From the NCBI RefSeq assembly GCF_029589055.1, contig NZ_JARQZP010000007.1, forward strand, positions 2,046,001-2,110,000: a stretch of DNA of 64,000 nt, in the 5' to 3' direction. Made by a program: the position numbers and the translations under genes. The notes below the pieces were generated by a model. It searched no databases and had not been told where the DNA came from. It saw nothing but the letters and a program-made list of their open reading frames with translations. Numbering within the stretch: position 1 is the stretch's first letter; the number at the start of each line of letters is the position of its first letter. This stretch comes from Vibrio hannami (GTDB lineage: Bacteria; Pseudomonadota; Gammaproteobacteria; Enterobacterales; Vibrionaceae). Positions 53,212 through 62,398 of this stretch are shown here, piece after piece.

Positions 53212-54792
53212 TTACAAAACAAGACGGCGAATGTCAGATAGGCAACCGTTCAGGTATGTAATAAAGCGTGCACCTTCAGCACCATCAATCACGCGGTGAT
53301 CGTAAGATAGTGACAGTGGAAGCTGTAGACGTGGAGCAAACTCTGCACCATTCCAAACAGGCTTCATCTCAGACTTAGATACACCAAGAATCGCTACTTC
53401 AGGAGCATTTACGATTGGAGTAAATGCAGTACCACCAATACCACCAAGGCTTGAAATAGTGAAACACCCACCCTGCATATCCGCTGCAGTCAGTTTACCA
53501 GCACGTGCTTTCTTAGATACCGCCATCAGCTCTTCTGAAAGTTCGTAGATGCCTTTCTTGTTTACATCCTTAAATACAGGAACAACAAGGCCGTTAGGAG
53601 TATCTACCGCAATACCAACATTCACATACTTCTTAAGAATCAGGCTTTCACCATCTTCAGAAAGTGATGAGTTAAATGCAGGGAATGCTTCCAACGCTTT
53701 CGCTACCGCTTTCATGATGAACACAAGCGGAGTGATCTTCACGCCAGAGTCTTTCTTCGCTTCAATAGCGTTTTGCTCTTTACGGAACTTCTCTAGCTCG
53801 GTGATATCTGCGTTATCCCACTGTGTAACGTGAGGAATCATCACCCAGTTACGGTGTAGGTTAGCACCAGAGATCTTCTTGATCTTAGATAGTGGTTGAG
53901 TTTCAACGTCACCAAACTTGCTGAAATCAACTTTCGGCCAAGGAAGAAGACCAAGTGCGCTTCCGTCACCTTTGCCTGAACCAGCGCCTGCTTCAAGGCG
54001 CTTAAGTGCCTCTTTAACATAGCTCTGAACGTCTTCCTTCAGGATACGGCTCTTACGACCTGTACCTTTAACCTTAGAAAGATTAACGCCAAATTCGCGA
54101 GCGATACGGCGAACAACCGGAGAAGCGTGTGCATACTCGTTGTTCTCCTGGAAGTCACCAGCCGATGCTGGTACTGCCTCTTTCGCCGCTGGGGCTGGAG
54201 CTGCTGCTTTAGGAGCTTCCGCAGCTGGTGCAGCAGGCGCTGCTGCCGCAGGTGCACCACCGACTGTTTCAAATACCATGATTAGAGAGCCAGTAGAAAC
54301 CTTGTCACCTTCAGCAACTTTGATCTCTTTCAGAGTACCAGCAAACGGAGCCGGTACTTCCATTGAAGCTTTATCGCCTTCAACAGTGATCAGTGACTGT
54401 TCTTCTTCGATCTCGTCACCAACTGCTACCATGATTTCAGTAACTTCTACTTCGTCACCACCGATATCAGGAACATTAACTTCTTTTAGCTCTGGAGCAC
54501 TAGCCGCTGCTGGCGTTTCTGCAACAGGAGCTTCAGCAGTTTCTGCAACCGCTGCGCCGTCAGCCGCCTCAAAGATCATGATTAAAGAACCAGTAGTAAC
54601 CTTGTCACCTTCTGCTACTTTAATCTCTTTAACGACACCAGCCTGTGAAGCTGGAACTTCCATTGAAGCCTTATCGCCTTCAACCGTAATCAGTGACTGT
54701 TCTTCTTCAACCGTATCGCCAACGCTTACCAGAATCTCAGTAACTTCAACCTCATCCGCACCGATGTCAGGTACATTAATTTCGATTGCCAT
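53212..54792 (-). CDS. aceF: Pyruvate dehydrogenase E2, dihydrolipoamide acetyltransferase
   Basis: Core of the pyruvate dehydrogenase complex. 526 aa: two lipoyl domains (about 1-75 and 107-182, each with the lipoylated Lys in EGDKASMEVP), Ala/Pro-rich linkers, a peripheral-subunit-binding domain (ASPVVRRIAREFGVNLSKVKGTGRKSRILKEDV), and the catalytic acyltransferase domain ending with SLSYDHRVIDGAEGA. E. coli AceF has three lipoyl domains. The two here are very alike even at the DNA level, so loss of one by recombination or misassembly is possible. 19 nt after aceE. Confidence 0.96.
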   Translation of the reverse strand: MAIEINVPDIGADEVEVTEILVSVGDTVEEEQSLITVEGDKASMEVPASQAGVVKEIKVAEGDKVTTGSLIMIFEAADGAAVAETAEAPVAETPAAASAPELKEVNVPDIGGDEVEVTEIMVAVGDEIEEEQSLITVEGDKASMEVPAPFAGTLKEIKVAEGDKVSTGSLIMVFETVGGAPAAAAPAAPAAEAPKAAAPAPAAKEAVPASAGDFQENNEYAHASPVVRRIAREFGVNLSKVKGTGRKSRILKEDVQSYVKEALKRLEAGAGSGKGDGSALGLLPWPKVDFSKFGDVETQPLSKIKKISGANLHRNWVMIPHVTQWDNADITELEKFRKEQNAIEAKKDSGVKITPLVFIMKAVAKALEAFPAFNSSLSEDGESLILKKYVNVGIAVDTPNGLVVPVFKDVNKKGIYELSEELMAVSKKARAGKLTAADMQGGCFTISSLGGIGGTAFTPIVNAPEVAILGVSKSEMKPVWNGAEFAPRLQLPLSLSYDHRVIDGAEGARFITYLNGCLSDIRRLVL

Positions 54793-54811
54793 TATTCTTT
54801 TCCTACCTTAA

Positions 54812-57478
54812 TTAAGCGTATAGCGGGTTAGCTTTTTCAGTGTCGATGTCGAACTTCTTGATTGCTTCAGCAACCACAGACTTATCAACATCACCACGTT
54901 TAGCCAGTTCACTTAGTGCTGCAACAACAACGTAACCAGCGTTTACTTCAAAGTGACGACGCAGGTTCTCACGGCTGTCTGAGCGACCAAAGCCATCAGT
55001 ACCAAGAACCTTGTATGATTCAGCAGGGATAAATGCACGTACCTGCTCTGCATAGTTCTTCATGTAGTCAGTTGCCGCGATTGCAGGCTCAGTACCCATT
55101 ACTTCTGCAATGTATGGTACTTCTGGTGCGTCCGCTTCTGGGTGAAGCATGTTGTAACGCTCTGCTTCCTGACCATTGCGAGTCACTTCGTTAAATGAAG
55201 TTACAGAGTAAACGTCAGATGCAATACCGTAATCATCGCTAAGGATTTGAGCCGCTTTACGTACTTCGTTCATGATAGTACCTGAGCTCATTAGCTGAAC
55301 CTTGCCTTTAGCACCAGCGTATGTCTCTAACTTGTAGATACCTTTACGGATACCTTCTTCAGCGCCTTCCGGCATTGCTGGCATTGCGTAGTTCTCGTTC
55401 ATCAATGTCAGGTAGTAGAATACGTTTTCCTGCTCACCGTACATGCGACGGATACCGTCTTGCATGATTACCGCAACTTCGTAAGCGAAAGTCGGGTCGT
55501 AAGAGATACAGTTCGGAACCGTACCAGCCATGATGTGTGAGTGACCATCTTCGTGCTGCAGACCTTCACCGTTCAGTGTCGTACGACCTGCTGTCGCACC
55601 AAGTAGGAAACCACGCGCTTGCTGGTCACCAGCCATCCACGCCATGTCGCCAACACGCTGGAAGCCGAACATAGAGTAGTAAATGTAGAACGGAATCATT
55701 GGCAGATCGTTGGTGCTGTATGATGTTGCCGCGGCAACCCATGAAGACATTGCACCTAGTTCGTTGATACCTTCCTGTAGTACCTGACCTGAAGTTGCTT
55801 CTTTATAGTAAGAAACGATATCGCGATCCTGTGGGGTATAGTTCTGACCGTGTGGGTTGTAGATACCAATCTGACGGAACAGGCCTTCCATACCAAAGGT
55901 ACGAGCTTCATCGGCAATGATAGGAACAATGTTCTTACCAATGTTCTTATTCTTAAGCAGTACGTTAAGAGCACGTACAAAAGCCATTGTCGAAGAGATG
56001 TCACGCTTCTGCTCTTCAAGCAGAGGTTTGAATTCTTCAAGCTCTGGAGTAACAAACTCCTGAGTAAATTTAGGCAGACGAACCGGCGTATAACCGTGAA
56101 GCGCTTTACGGCGAGCATGCAGGTATTCGTACTCTGCGCTGCCCTCTTCCAGTTTCAGGTATGGAAGTGTCTTCATCTCTTCGTCAGAAACCAGATCCTG
56201 AAGGCCTAGACGGTCACGCATGTGCTGAACGTGAGTCATGTCCATTTTCTTCACCTGGTGAGCGATGTTCTGACCTTCAGCAGCCGCACCCATGCCGTAA
56301 CCTTTAACTGTCTTAGCAAGGATTACCGTCGGACGACCTTTTGTCTCTTTGGCATTGTTCAATGCAGCGTACATCTTAGATGTATCGTGACCACCACGCT
56401 TAAGAGCGAAGATTTCGTCATCTGTCATATCTGCAACTAGTGCAGCAGTTTCAGGGTATTTACCGAAGAAGTGTTCACGTACGTAAGCACCATCTTTAGA
56501 TTTGTAAGTCTGATAGTCACCATCCACTGTCTCGTTCATAAGCTGAAGTAGCTTGCCTGTGGTATCTTTCGCCAGAAGTGCATCCCAGCCAGTACCCCAG
56601 ACTACTTTAACTACGTTCCAGCCTGCACCTTTGAATAGACCTTCAAGCTCTTGCATGATCTTGCCGTTACCCATAACCGGACCATCAAGGCGCTGGAGGT
56701 TACAGTTGATAACAAAGCATAGGTTATCCAGGTGTTCACGAGCAGCAAATGAGATAGCACCACGTGATTCTGGCTCATCCATCTCACCATCACCAAGGAA
56801 TGCATAAACGCGCTGGTTAGAAGTATCTTTCAGTTTACGACCATCAAGATATTTCAGGAAACGAGCCTGGTAGATAGCAGAAATAGGACCAAGCCCCATA
56901 GATACCGTCGGGAACTGCCAGAACTCAGGCATCAATTTAGGGTGTGGGTATGAAGGAATACCTTTACCATCCACTTCCTGACGGAAATTATCTAATTGGT
57001 CTTCAGTTAGACGGCCTTCAACGAATGCACGGGAATAGATACCCGGAGAGATATGGCCCTGATAGTAAACCAGATCACCACCATCCTGCTCATTTGGAGC
57101 ACGGAAGAAGTGGTTAAAACAAGTCTCGTAGAATGCAGCTGAAGACTGGAATGACGCCATGTGTCCGCCAAGCTCTAAGTCTTTCTTAGAAGCGCGCAAT
57201 ACAATCATGATTGCGTTCCAGCGGATGATTGAACGAATTCTGCGCTCAAGAGTAGTATCTCCCGGGTAAGGAGGTTCCTGATCGGCAGGAATGGTGTTGA
57301 TGTAGTTAGTAGTTACGCCTGTTGGCATATCTACACCATCAAGGCGTGCTTTATCTAAAACTGTTTCTAGTAAGAACTGGGCACGCTCAACACCTTCTTC
57401 ACGTACTACGGATTCAAGAGCTTCAAGCCACTCTTGAGTTTCCAGTGCATCAACGTCATTGTTCATGACTTCAGACAT
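54812..57478 (-). CDS. aceE: Pyruvate dehydrogenase E1 component
   Basis: Thiamine-diphosphate-dependent decarboxylase of pyruvate, homodimeric type. 888 aa, full length (E. coli 887). ThDP-binding GDGEMDEPESRGA...NCNLQRLDGPV, and family blocks RPTVILAKTVKGYGMG, GRTTLNGEGLQHEDGHS and GFGRSDSRENLRRHFEV. Second gene of pdhR-aceE-aceF. Repressed by PdhR when pyruvate is low, by analogy with E. coli. Confidence 0.97.
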   Translation of the reverse strand: MSEVMNNDVDALETQEWLEALESVVREEGVERAQFLLETVLDKARLDGVDMPTGVTTNYINTIPADQEPPYPGDTTLERRIRSIIRWNAIMIVLRASKKDLELGGHMASFQSSAAFYETCFNHFFRAPNEQDGGDLVYYQGHISPGIYSRAFVEGRLTEDQLDNFRQEVDGKGIPSYPHPKLMPEFWQFPTVSMGLGPISAIYQARFLKYLDGRKLKDTSNQRVYAFLGDGEMDEPESRGAISFAAREHLDNLCFVINCNLQRLDGPVMGNGKIMQELEGLFKGAGWNVVKVVWGTGWDALLAKDTTGKLLQLMNETVDGDYQTYKSKDGAYVREHFFGKYPETAALVADMTDDEIFALKRGGHDTSKMYAALNNAKETKGRPTVILAKTVKGYGMGAAAEGQNIAHQVKKMDMTHVQHMRDRLGLQDLVSDEEMKTLPYLKLEEGSAEYEYLHARRKALHGYTPVRLPKFTQEFVTPELEEFKPLLEEQKRDISSTMAFVRALNVLLKNKNIGKNIVPIIADEARTFGMEGLFRQIGIYNPHGQNYTPQDRDIVSYYKEATSGQVLQEGINELGAMSSWVAAATSYSTNDLPMIPFYIYYSMFGFQRVGDMAWMAGDQQARGFLLGATAGRTTLNGEGLQHEDGHSHIMAGTVPNCISYDPTFAYEVAVIMQDGIRRMYGEQENVFYYLTLMNENYAMPAMPEGAEEGIRKGIYKLETYAGAKGKVQLMSSGTIMNEVRKAAQILSDDYGIASDVYSVTSFNEVTRNGQEAERYNMLHPEADAPEVPYIAEVMGTEPAIAATDYMKNYAEQVRAFIPAESYKVLGTDGFGRSDSRENLRRHFEVNAGYVVVAALSELAKRGDVDKSVVAEAIKKFDIDTEKANPLYA

Positions 57479-57524
57479 GGCGGTCTATCCTTTTGTTTAG
57501 TTGGATCAAATGAAACCAGTGAGC

Positions 57525-58292
57525 CTAAGACTCATTATTCTGCTGAATTCTTCGTAATGAGCGCTTTCTTCTGCTCTCTTCACGGGTCAAATCCAGCAGG
57601 GTTTCTTCGATATAAGCTAAATGCGCATGTGAAAGTTCACGTGCCTTCTCAGGCTGACCAGAAACAATCGCATTAACAATATTAGCTCTGTGTTTACTTA
57701 CCTTCTCCACCACTTCATCGCGGCGGTGTAATAGTTTTAAATTCTGTAAAACGTTCTGCTCAAGAAGAGGTGCCAGACTACGCACAATATGGAGTAAAAC
57801 TACGTTGTGAGCCGCTTCTGTGATTGCGATAAGGGTTTCCATGACCGCTTTCGCTTCGAGCTCTACGTTTTTCTCTTCTTCAGCAATACTAATCTGCTTC
57901 TGACTTTCACAGATTCGTTTGTAATCTTCTTCAGTACCACGTAGCGCAGCAAAGTAAGCTGAGATGCCTTCAAGCGCATGACGTGATTCTAGTAAATCCA
58001 GTTGAGTTTCTTTTTGGCTCGCCAGTAGGTCGAGCAATGGGTCGGAAAAACTCTGCCAAAGCGTATCGCTTACAAAGGTTCCGCCGCCCTGGCGACGAGT
58101 TAATAGCTTTTTTGCTTCCAGACGCTGAATTGCCTCACGGATCGATGGGCGGGATACATCGAACTGTTTTGCCAGTTCTCGCTCAGGCGGTAGTTGCTGC
58201 CCGGCAGAAAATGTTCCTTCCAATATCAGCCTTTCAAGCTCTTTCTCTATAACATCTGAGAGCTTTGGCTGACGAATCCTTTCGTAGGTCAT
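57525..58292 (-). CDS. pdhR: Pyruvate-responsive repressor PdhR (GntR/FadR type)
   Basis: 255-aa transcription factor. N-terminal winged HTH: IRQPKLSDVIEKELERLILEG then LPPERELAKQFDVSRPSIREAIQRLEAKKLLTRRQGGGTFV. C-terminal FCD ligand domain with the metal/ligand His residues. PdhR repression of the pdh operon is lifted by pyruvate. A perfect PdhR box lies 47 bp upstream of its start codon. First gene of the pdh operon. Confidence 0.95.
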   Translation of the reverse strand: MTYERIRQPKLSDVIEKELERLILEGTFSAGQQLPPERELAKQFDVSRPSIREAIQRLEAKKLLTRRQGGGTFVSDTLWQSFSDPLLDLLASQKETQLDLLESRHALEGISAYFAALRGTEEDYKRICESQKQISIAEEEKNVELEAKAVMETLIAITEAAHNVVLLHIVRSLAPLLEQNVLQNLKLLHRRDEVVEKVSKHRANIVNAIVSGQPEKARELSHAHLAYIEETLLDLTREESRRKRSLRRIQQNNES

Positions 58293-58338
58293 ATGAGCGT
58301 CTTTCTCGTCACTTTCTATTTATCGTTTAGTTATTGTA

Positions 58339-58355
58339 AATTGGTATTACCAATT
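58339..58355 (-). promoter_or_regulatory. PdhR operator
   Basis: AATTGGTATTACCAATT, a perfect 17-bp palindrome matching the known PdhR box (ATTGGT-N3-ACCAAT). It lies upstream of pdhR-aceEF and should autoregulate the operon. Confidence 0.88.
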
Positions 58356-58526
58356 GATTGCGACAGAACTTAACATACCCCCAACATCCATGTCTAGCAA
58401 AATTGATTTAAATCATAAAAACAATCAAAAAGAGGTATTTTTTAACAATTATTTCGCAGTTCGAAAATATTTAGACGTCTAATGCCTTACATTTCGAATT
58501 CCAAGAATCTCGAATGTAACATGCGG

Positions 58527-59078
58527 TTAATTTGTAATACAATAAGACTTGTATTTTCTCCAATCAAAAACAAGGCCCGGATCACTTTTTCTTATTGGAG
58601 CGATATACTGATGCCCGGTAATACGTTCAGAGCTGATGTGCGGATAGTGTATTTGTAAAGAGCGAGTTAATTTTGCCAATACCTGATATTGATTTTCCGT
58701 ATAGCTATCGAGGTCAGTGCCTTCCAGTTCAATTCCAATAGAAAAATCGTTACAGTTTTCACGCCCTGCAAACATGGATTTTCCAGCATGCCAGGCTCGT
58801 TTGTTAAAAGGCACAAACTGTACAATCTCTCCACAACGTTTTATCAGGCAGTGAGCAGACACTTGCATATTGTGAATGACTTTAAAAAAGGGGTGATCAT
58901 CGGGATTCAGCTTGCCCGTGAAAAATTTCTCTATTGAGTCACCACCATATTGGTTTGGCGGTAAACTGATGTTATGCAACACAAGAAGAGAGATAGCTTC
59001 TCCTTCCGGTCTCTCATTGAAAAATGGTGATAGCACTATCTTTACCCCCACCAGCCAATGTTCCTCAGTTATATCCAT
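58527..59078 (-). CDS. ampD: 1,6-anhydro-N-acetylmuramyl-L-alanine amidase AmpD
   Basis: Cytoplasmic zinc amidase that removes the peptide from anhydroMurNAc, between NagZ and AnmK steps in recycling. 183 aa. Zinc ligands: His in LLVLHNISLPP, His in RITGHQYIAP, Asp in KSDPG; catalytic Glu in SIGIELEGTD. No signal peptide, which separates it from AmiD. Divergent from nadC, as in E. coli and pseudomonads. Confidence 0.94.
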   Translation of the reverse strand: MDITEEHWLVGVKIVLSPFFNERPEGEAISLLVLHNISLPPNQYGGDSIEKFFTGKLNPDDHPFFKVIHNMQVSAHCLIKRCGEIVQFVPFNKRAWHAGKSMFAGRENCNDFSIGIELEGTDLDSYTENQYQVLAKLTRSLQIHYPHISSERITGHQYIAPIRKSDPGLVFDWRKYKSYCITN

Positions 59079-59229
59079 ATAGCCTCATTAAGCAATCTAA
59101 GAGATCTCAAAATAACGTGTAAGTGCCGATATGTGCAATAAAAAACCGCATTTGAGATATTTGATGCTGATTTATTATGTAAGCAGGAGTATCATTCTCA
59201 CCTCCGTCAATACAGGCTTAAAATGAGTA

Positions 59230-60117
59230 ATGAAAAACTGTCACGATAGCCAAGCTCGTCTTGAATACCTAAAAGAAACACTTCCAAAAGAAATTACCCG
59301 TGCTGTTGCAGATACTTTGCGAGAAGATCTGGGTGGAACCCTAGACCAGAGTGTCGATATTTCCGCCAGTCTGATCCCGGAAGGCACTATCAGTGTGGCT
59401 AACCTGATCACACGTGAACACGGCATTTTTTGTGGTAAACAGTGGGCTGAAGAAGTCTTTAAACAGCTAGGTGGTGAAGTTAGCATCGAATGGCATGTTG
59501 AAGATGGTGACGGTGTTGAGCCAAATCAGGCACTCTGTACTCTAACGGGGCCAGCCAGAGCTCTGTTAACCGGTGAGCGCAACGCAATGAACTTTATCCA
59601 GACCCTTTCTGGCTGCGCTACTACGGTTTCTGAATATGTAAAACAGCTTGAAGGCACTAACTGCAAACTTCTGGACACCCGTAAAACGATCCCAGGTTTG
59701 CGCAGTGCTCTTAAATATGCAGTCGCTTGCGGCGGAGGTTTTAACCACCGTATCGGTGTTTTTGACGCTTACCTAATCAAAGAGAACCATATCATTGCTT
59801 GTGGTGGCATCACCAAAGCCATCGAAGCAGCTAAAGAACTGAATCCAGGTAAACCTGTTGAAGTAGAAACCGAAAGCCTTGAGGAGCTTACAGAAGCGAT
59901 TGAAGCCGGTGCCGATATCATCATGCTGGATAACTTTAGTAAAGATATGATGCGAGAAGCGGTTAAGGTTAATAAGGGTCGCGCAGATCTAGAAAACTCC
60001 GGTAACGTGACTCTGGAAACAATACGTGAGTTTGCCGAAACAGGTGTGGATTACATCTCGGTAGGTGCCTTAACTAAGCACCTGAAAGCAATGGATCTTT
60101 CCATGAGATTCCAATAA
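59230..60117 (+). CDS. nadC: Nicotinate-nucleotide pyrophosphorylase (quinolinate PRTase)
   Basis: De novo NAD step: quinolinate plus PRPP to NaMN. 295 aa. Family features: EDLGGTLDQSVD, LLDTRKTIPGLRSALKYAVACGGGFNHRIGVFDAYLIKENH, VEVETESLEELTEAIEAGADIIMLDN and ISVGALTKHLKAMDLSMRF. The ATG at 59230 is the only workable start nearby (an earlier overlapping ATG hits a stop). Followed by a terminator before the pil genes. Confidence 0.96.
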   Translation: MKNCHDSQARLEYLKETLPKEITRAVADTLREDLGGTLDQSVDISASLIPEGTISVANLITREHGIFCGKQWAEEVFKQLGGEVSIEWHVEDGDGVEPNQALCTLTGPARALLTGERNAMNFIQTLSGCATTVSEYVKQLEGTNCKLLDTRKTIPGLRSALKYAVACGGGFNHRIGVFDAYLIKENHIIACGGITKAIEAAKELNPGKPVEVETESLEELTEAIEAGADIIMLDNFSKDMMREAVKVNKGRADLENSGNVTLETIREFAETGVDYISVGALTKHLKAMDLSMRFQ

Positions 60118-60140
60118 TAGATGTCTAGAATACCAATTCA

Positions 60141-60173
60141 CTTAAGCCCCGATTCAAGGGGCTTAAGCTTTTC
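60141..60173 (+). terminator. Terminator of nadC
   Basis: Perfect 10-bp stem CTTAAGCCCC (60141-60150) / GGGGCTTAAG (60158-60167), loop GATTCAA, then CTTTTC. Confidence 0.8.
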
Positions 60174-60338
60174 TATACCCCAATAAATGGCTAGTACTTC
60201 CCAATAAATCGACAACTCTTGTAACCTTACTCGCACACACAACAATATCCTTCGCACACTCTGATTCTCCTAGTTCCAAACTTCCCAGTTGGTTTTTATT
60301 CTCTGTAGTCCGAAAATGATCCTAGAAGCGGTGACAAT

Positions 60339-60791
60339 ATGAAAAATGGTTTTACTCTGATAGAGCTAATGATTGTCGTTGCAATTGTTGGTGTTCTCGT
60401 CGCTATAGCGATTCCTCAATACCAAACCCAGCTAAGAAAATCGGAAATTACCGCCTCTCTTGCTACGGCAAGTGCACTAAAGGTTAACCTTGAAACGTAT
60501 TTAACGTACTCAGGCTATTTCCCCAGTATCACCACTCAGCAAGATCTAACAGAGAAACTTGGAGCATCGCCTAGCAACCTCGGTAGTATGTCAACAAAGC
60601 AAAACCCAGATCACCCACTCTCAGGGCAGATCATCATGGTTCTGTCAGGCACACAGTTTCGGCATTTTACCAATGAAAACACTTTGGCCCTCGAAAGAGA
60701 CGAAATGGGGATTTGGCATTGTGTGACCAACTTACCCGAAGAAGTGGAAGATATCCTTCCAGCTGGCTGTAATAGAGGGGATATTTTCTAG
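60339..60791 (+). CDS. pilA: Type IV pilin PilA
   Basis: Major pilin, 150 aa. Class IVa leader MKNG, cleaved by PilD before the conserved FTLIELMIVVAIVGVLVAIA helix with Glu5. Variable globular domain; a C-terminal disulfide pair is likely between WHC and AGC (D-region). In vibrios this pilus is chitin-regulated and used for attachment and DNA uptake. TAG stop overlaps the pilB GTG by one base. PilA sequence is normally strain-specific. Confidence 0.9.
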   Translation: MKNGFTLIELMIVVAIVGVLVAIAIPQYQTQLRKSEITASLATASALKVNLETYLTYSGYFPSITTQQDLTEKLGASPSNLGSMSTKQNPDHPLSGQIIMVLSGTQFRHFTNENTLALERDEMGIWHCVTNLPEEVEDILPAGCNRGDIF

Positions 60792-62398
60792 TGAGCCTGC
60801 GTCTGATTCCAATCCTTGAAAACCATCAGGCTCTAACACCAGCACAAGTGCAACAGTGTATTGAACACAAGAAAGCAGCTTCTTCCGAAATAGAACTATT
60901 GATGGAGCTTGAATTTTATAGCTCTTATCAGATCGCAACAAAACTAAGTCAGATATTTGGTATTTCACTGGTTAAGCCTGACGATTATGCCTACGAAAGC
61001 ATTTGCCAGAGTTTAGGATTAAGAGAGCTGATTATCTCTCATCACGCTCTTCCTCTAGCACTTGCAAATCAAACATTAACTCTGGCGATAACAGATCCAA
61101 CGAATCAGCAAGGACCTGAGGACTTTCAATTTTCCACTAACTATCAGATCAAAGTTGTACTTGCAGATTTCAGCTCTATATCTGGCGCAATTAGAAAGCT
61201 TTACGGTAGCAATCAAAATGAAGAGTTAAGCCAAAGTACAGAACCGGTATCCCACCACATCCACCAGATACTTCTAGAAGCAGTACGCAAAAGTGCATCC
61301 GATATTCACTTTGAGCCTTATGAAAAGCACTACCGGATACGACTTAGGATTGATGGTATTTTAAGGGAATCTCCTTCTCCCCCCGCTCAGTTAACTAACC
61401 GAATTTCTACAAGGCTAAAAGTGCTATCCCACCTGGATATATCCGAAAAAAGGTTACCTCAGGATGGCAGAATGAAAATGAGGTTGAACGAGAATACTTC
61501 TGTCGATTTACGAGTCTCCACTTTGCCTACTTTATGGGGAGAAAAGATCGTTCTAAGGCTTTTGGACAGGCGAACCGTCAATCTGGATATAGATGAACTT
61601 GGCTTTACCGCAGCACAAGCCGATTTGTACAGAAAAGCATTATCCCAGCCACAGGGGATGATTTTAATCACTGGCCCGACAGGGAGCGGCAAAAGTATCT
61701 CCCTCTATAGCGGGCTGCAATTTATCAATAGTCCAGAAAAGAACCTCTCTGCTGCTGAAGATCCTATAGAAATCAACCTTACAGGAGTCAATCAGGTACA
61801 GATAAATACCAAGATTGGTTTTGGATTTTCTCTGGCACTTCGTGCGTTCCTACGCCAGGATCCCGATGTAGTAATGATCGGAGAAATACGTGACCTTGAA
61901 ACGGCAGAAATCGCAACCAAAGCAGCGCAAACCGGCCACCTGGTTATGTCAACGTTGCACACAAACTCTGCGCCCGAATCAATATCCCGCTTGAGAAACA
62001 TAGGAATTAAAGATTTCAACCTGGCATCTTCTCTTAGCCTTGTAATCGCTCAAAGGTTATGCAGAAAGCTTTGTCCTGAATGCAAAATTCAGGTTCAGCT
62101 TTGCACATCGATTACTGAAAGGTTAAACATTAATTCTTTGAAACCCGTATACACTGCGCGTTCAGGCGGATGCGACAAATGTAATTCAGGATATCTGGGG
62201 CGAACAGGTATTTATGAAGTAATGAGCATGACGGAAGAGCTAAAAGCGGCAGTTACAAATGGCCACTCGATAACAAAACTAGAATCCATTTGTCAGCAGC
62301 AGGGGATGCTAACGTTGGAGCAATCTGGTGCTAAGAAAATTCAGCAGGGAATAACCAGTTATGAAGAACTTCAACGTGTTTTATGCCTTTCATGGTAA
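60791..62398 (+). CDS. pilB: Pilus assembly ATPase PilB
   Basis: Cytoplasmic GspE/PilB-family motor for pilus extension. 535 aa from a GTG that overlaps the pilA stop (TAGTG). N-terminal T2SSE-N domain (about 1-140), ASDIHFEPYEKHYRIRLRIDG, Walker A GPTGSGKSISLY (Ser where Thr is usual in GSGKT), Asp box AEDPIE, Walker B DPDVVMIGEIRDLETAEIA, His box TGHLVMSTLHTNSA, and the zinc-binding CRKLCPEC...CDKCNSGYLGRTGIYE. Confidence 0.92.
   Translation: MSLRLIPILENHQALTPAQVQQCIEHKKAASSEIELLMELEFYSSYQIATKLSQIFGISLVKPDDYAYESICQSLGLRELIISHHALPLALANQTLTLAITDPTNQQGPEDFQFSTNYQIKVVLADFSSISGAIRKLYGSNQNEELSQSTEPVSHHIHQILLEAVRKSASDIHFEPYEKHYRIRLRIDGILRESPSPPAQLTNRISTRLKVLSHLDISEKRLPQDGRMKMRLNENTSVDLRVSTLPTLWGEKIVLRLLDRRTVNLDIDELGFTAAQADLYRKALSQPQGMILITGPTGSGKSISLYSGLQFINSPEKNLSAAEDPIEINLTGVNQVQINTKIGFGFSLALRAFLRQDPDVVMIGEIRDLETAEIATKAAQTGHLVMSTLHTNSAPESISRLRNIGIKDFNLASSLSLVIAQRLCRKLCPECKIQVQLCTSITERLNINSLKPVYTARSGGCDKCNSGYLGRTGIYEVMSMTEELKAAVTNGHSITKLESICQQQGMLTLEQSGAKKIQQGITSYEELQRVLCLSW

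Noticed and set aside
54140..54811. 223-aa Ser/Ala-rich open frame antisense to aceF
   Set aside because: Low-complexity mirror of the lipoyl and Ala/Pro-linker coding sequence; no independent signal.
55756..56118. 120-aa open frame in another frame of aceE
   Set aside because: Overlaps an intact, highly conserved aceE frame; a shadow.
60174..60338. Sigma-54 promoter for pilA
   Set aside because: TGGC at 60188 is not followed by a GC element at the required spacing; no -24/-12 pair found.
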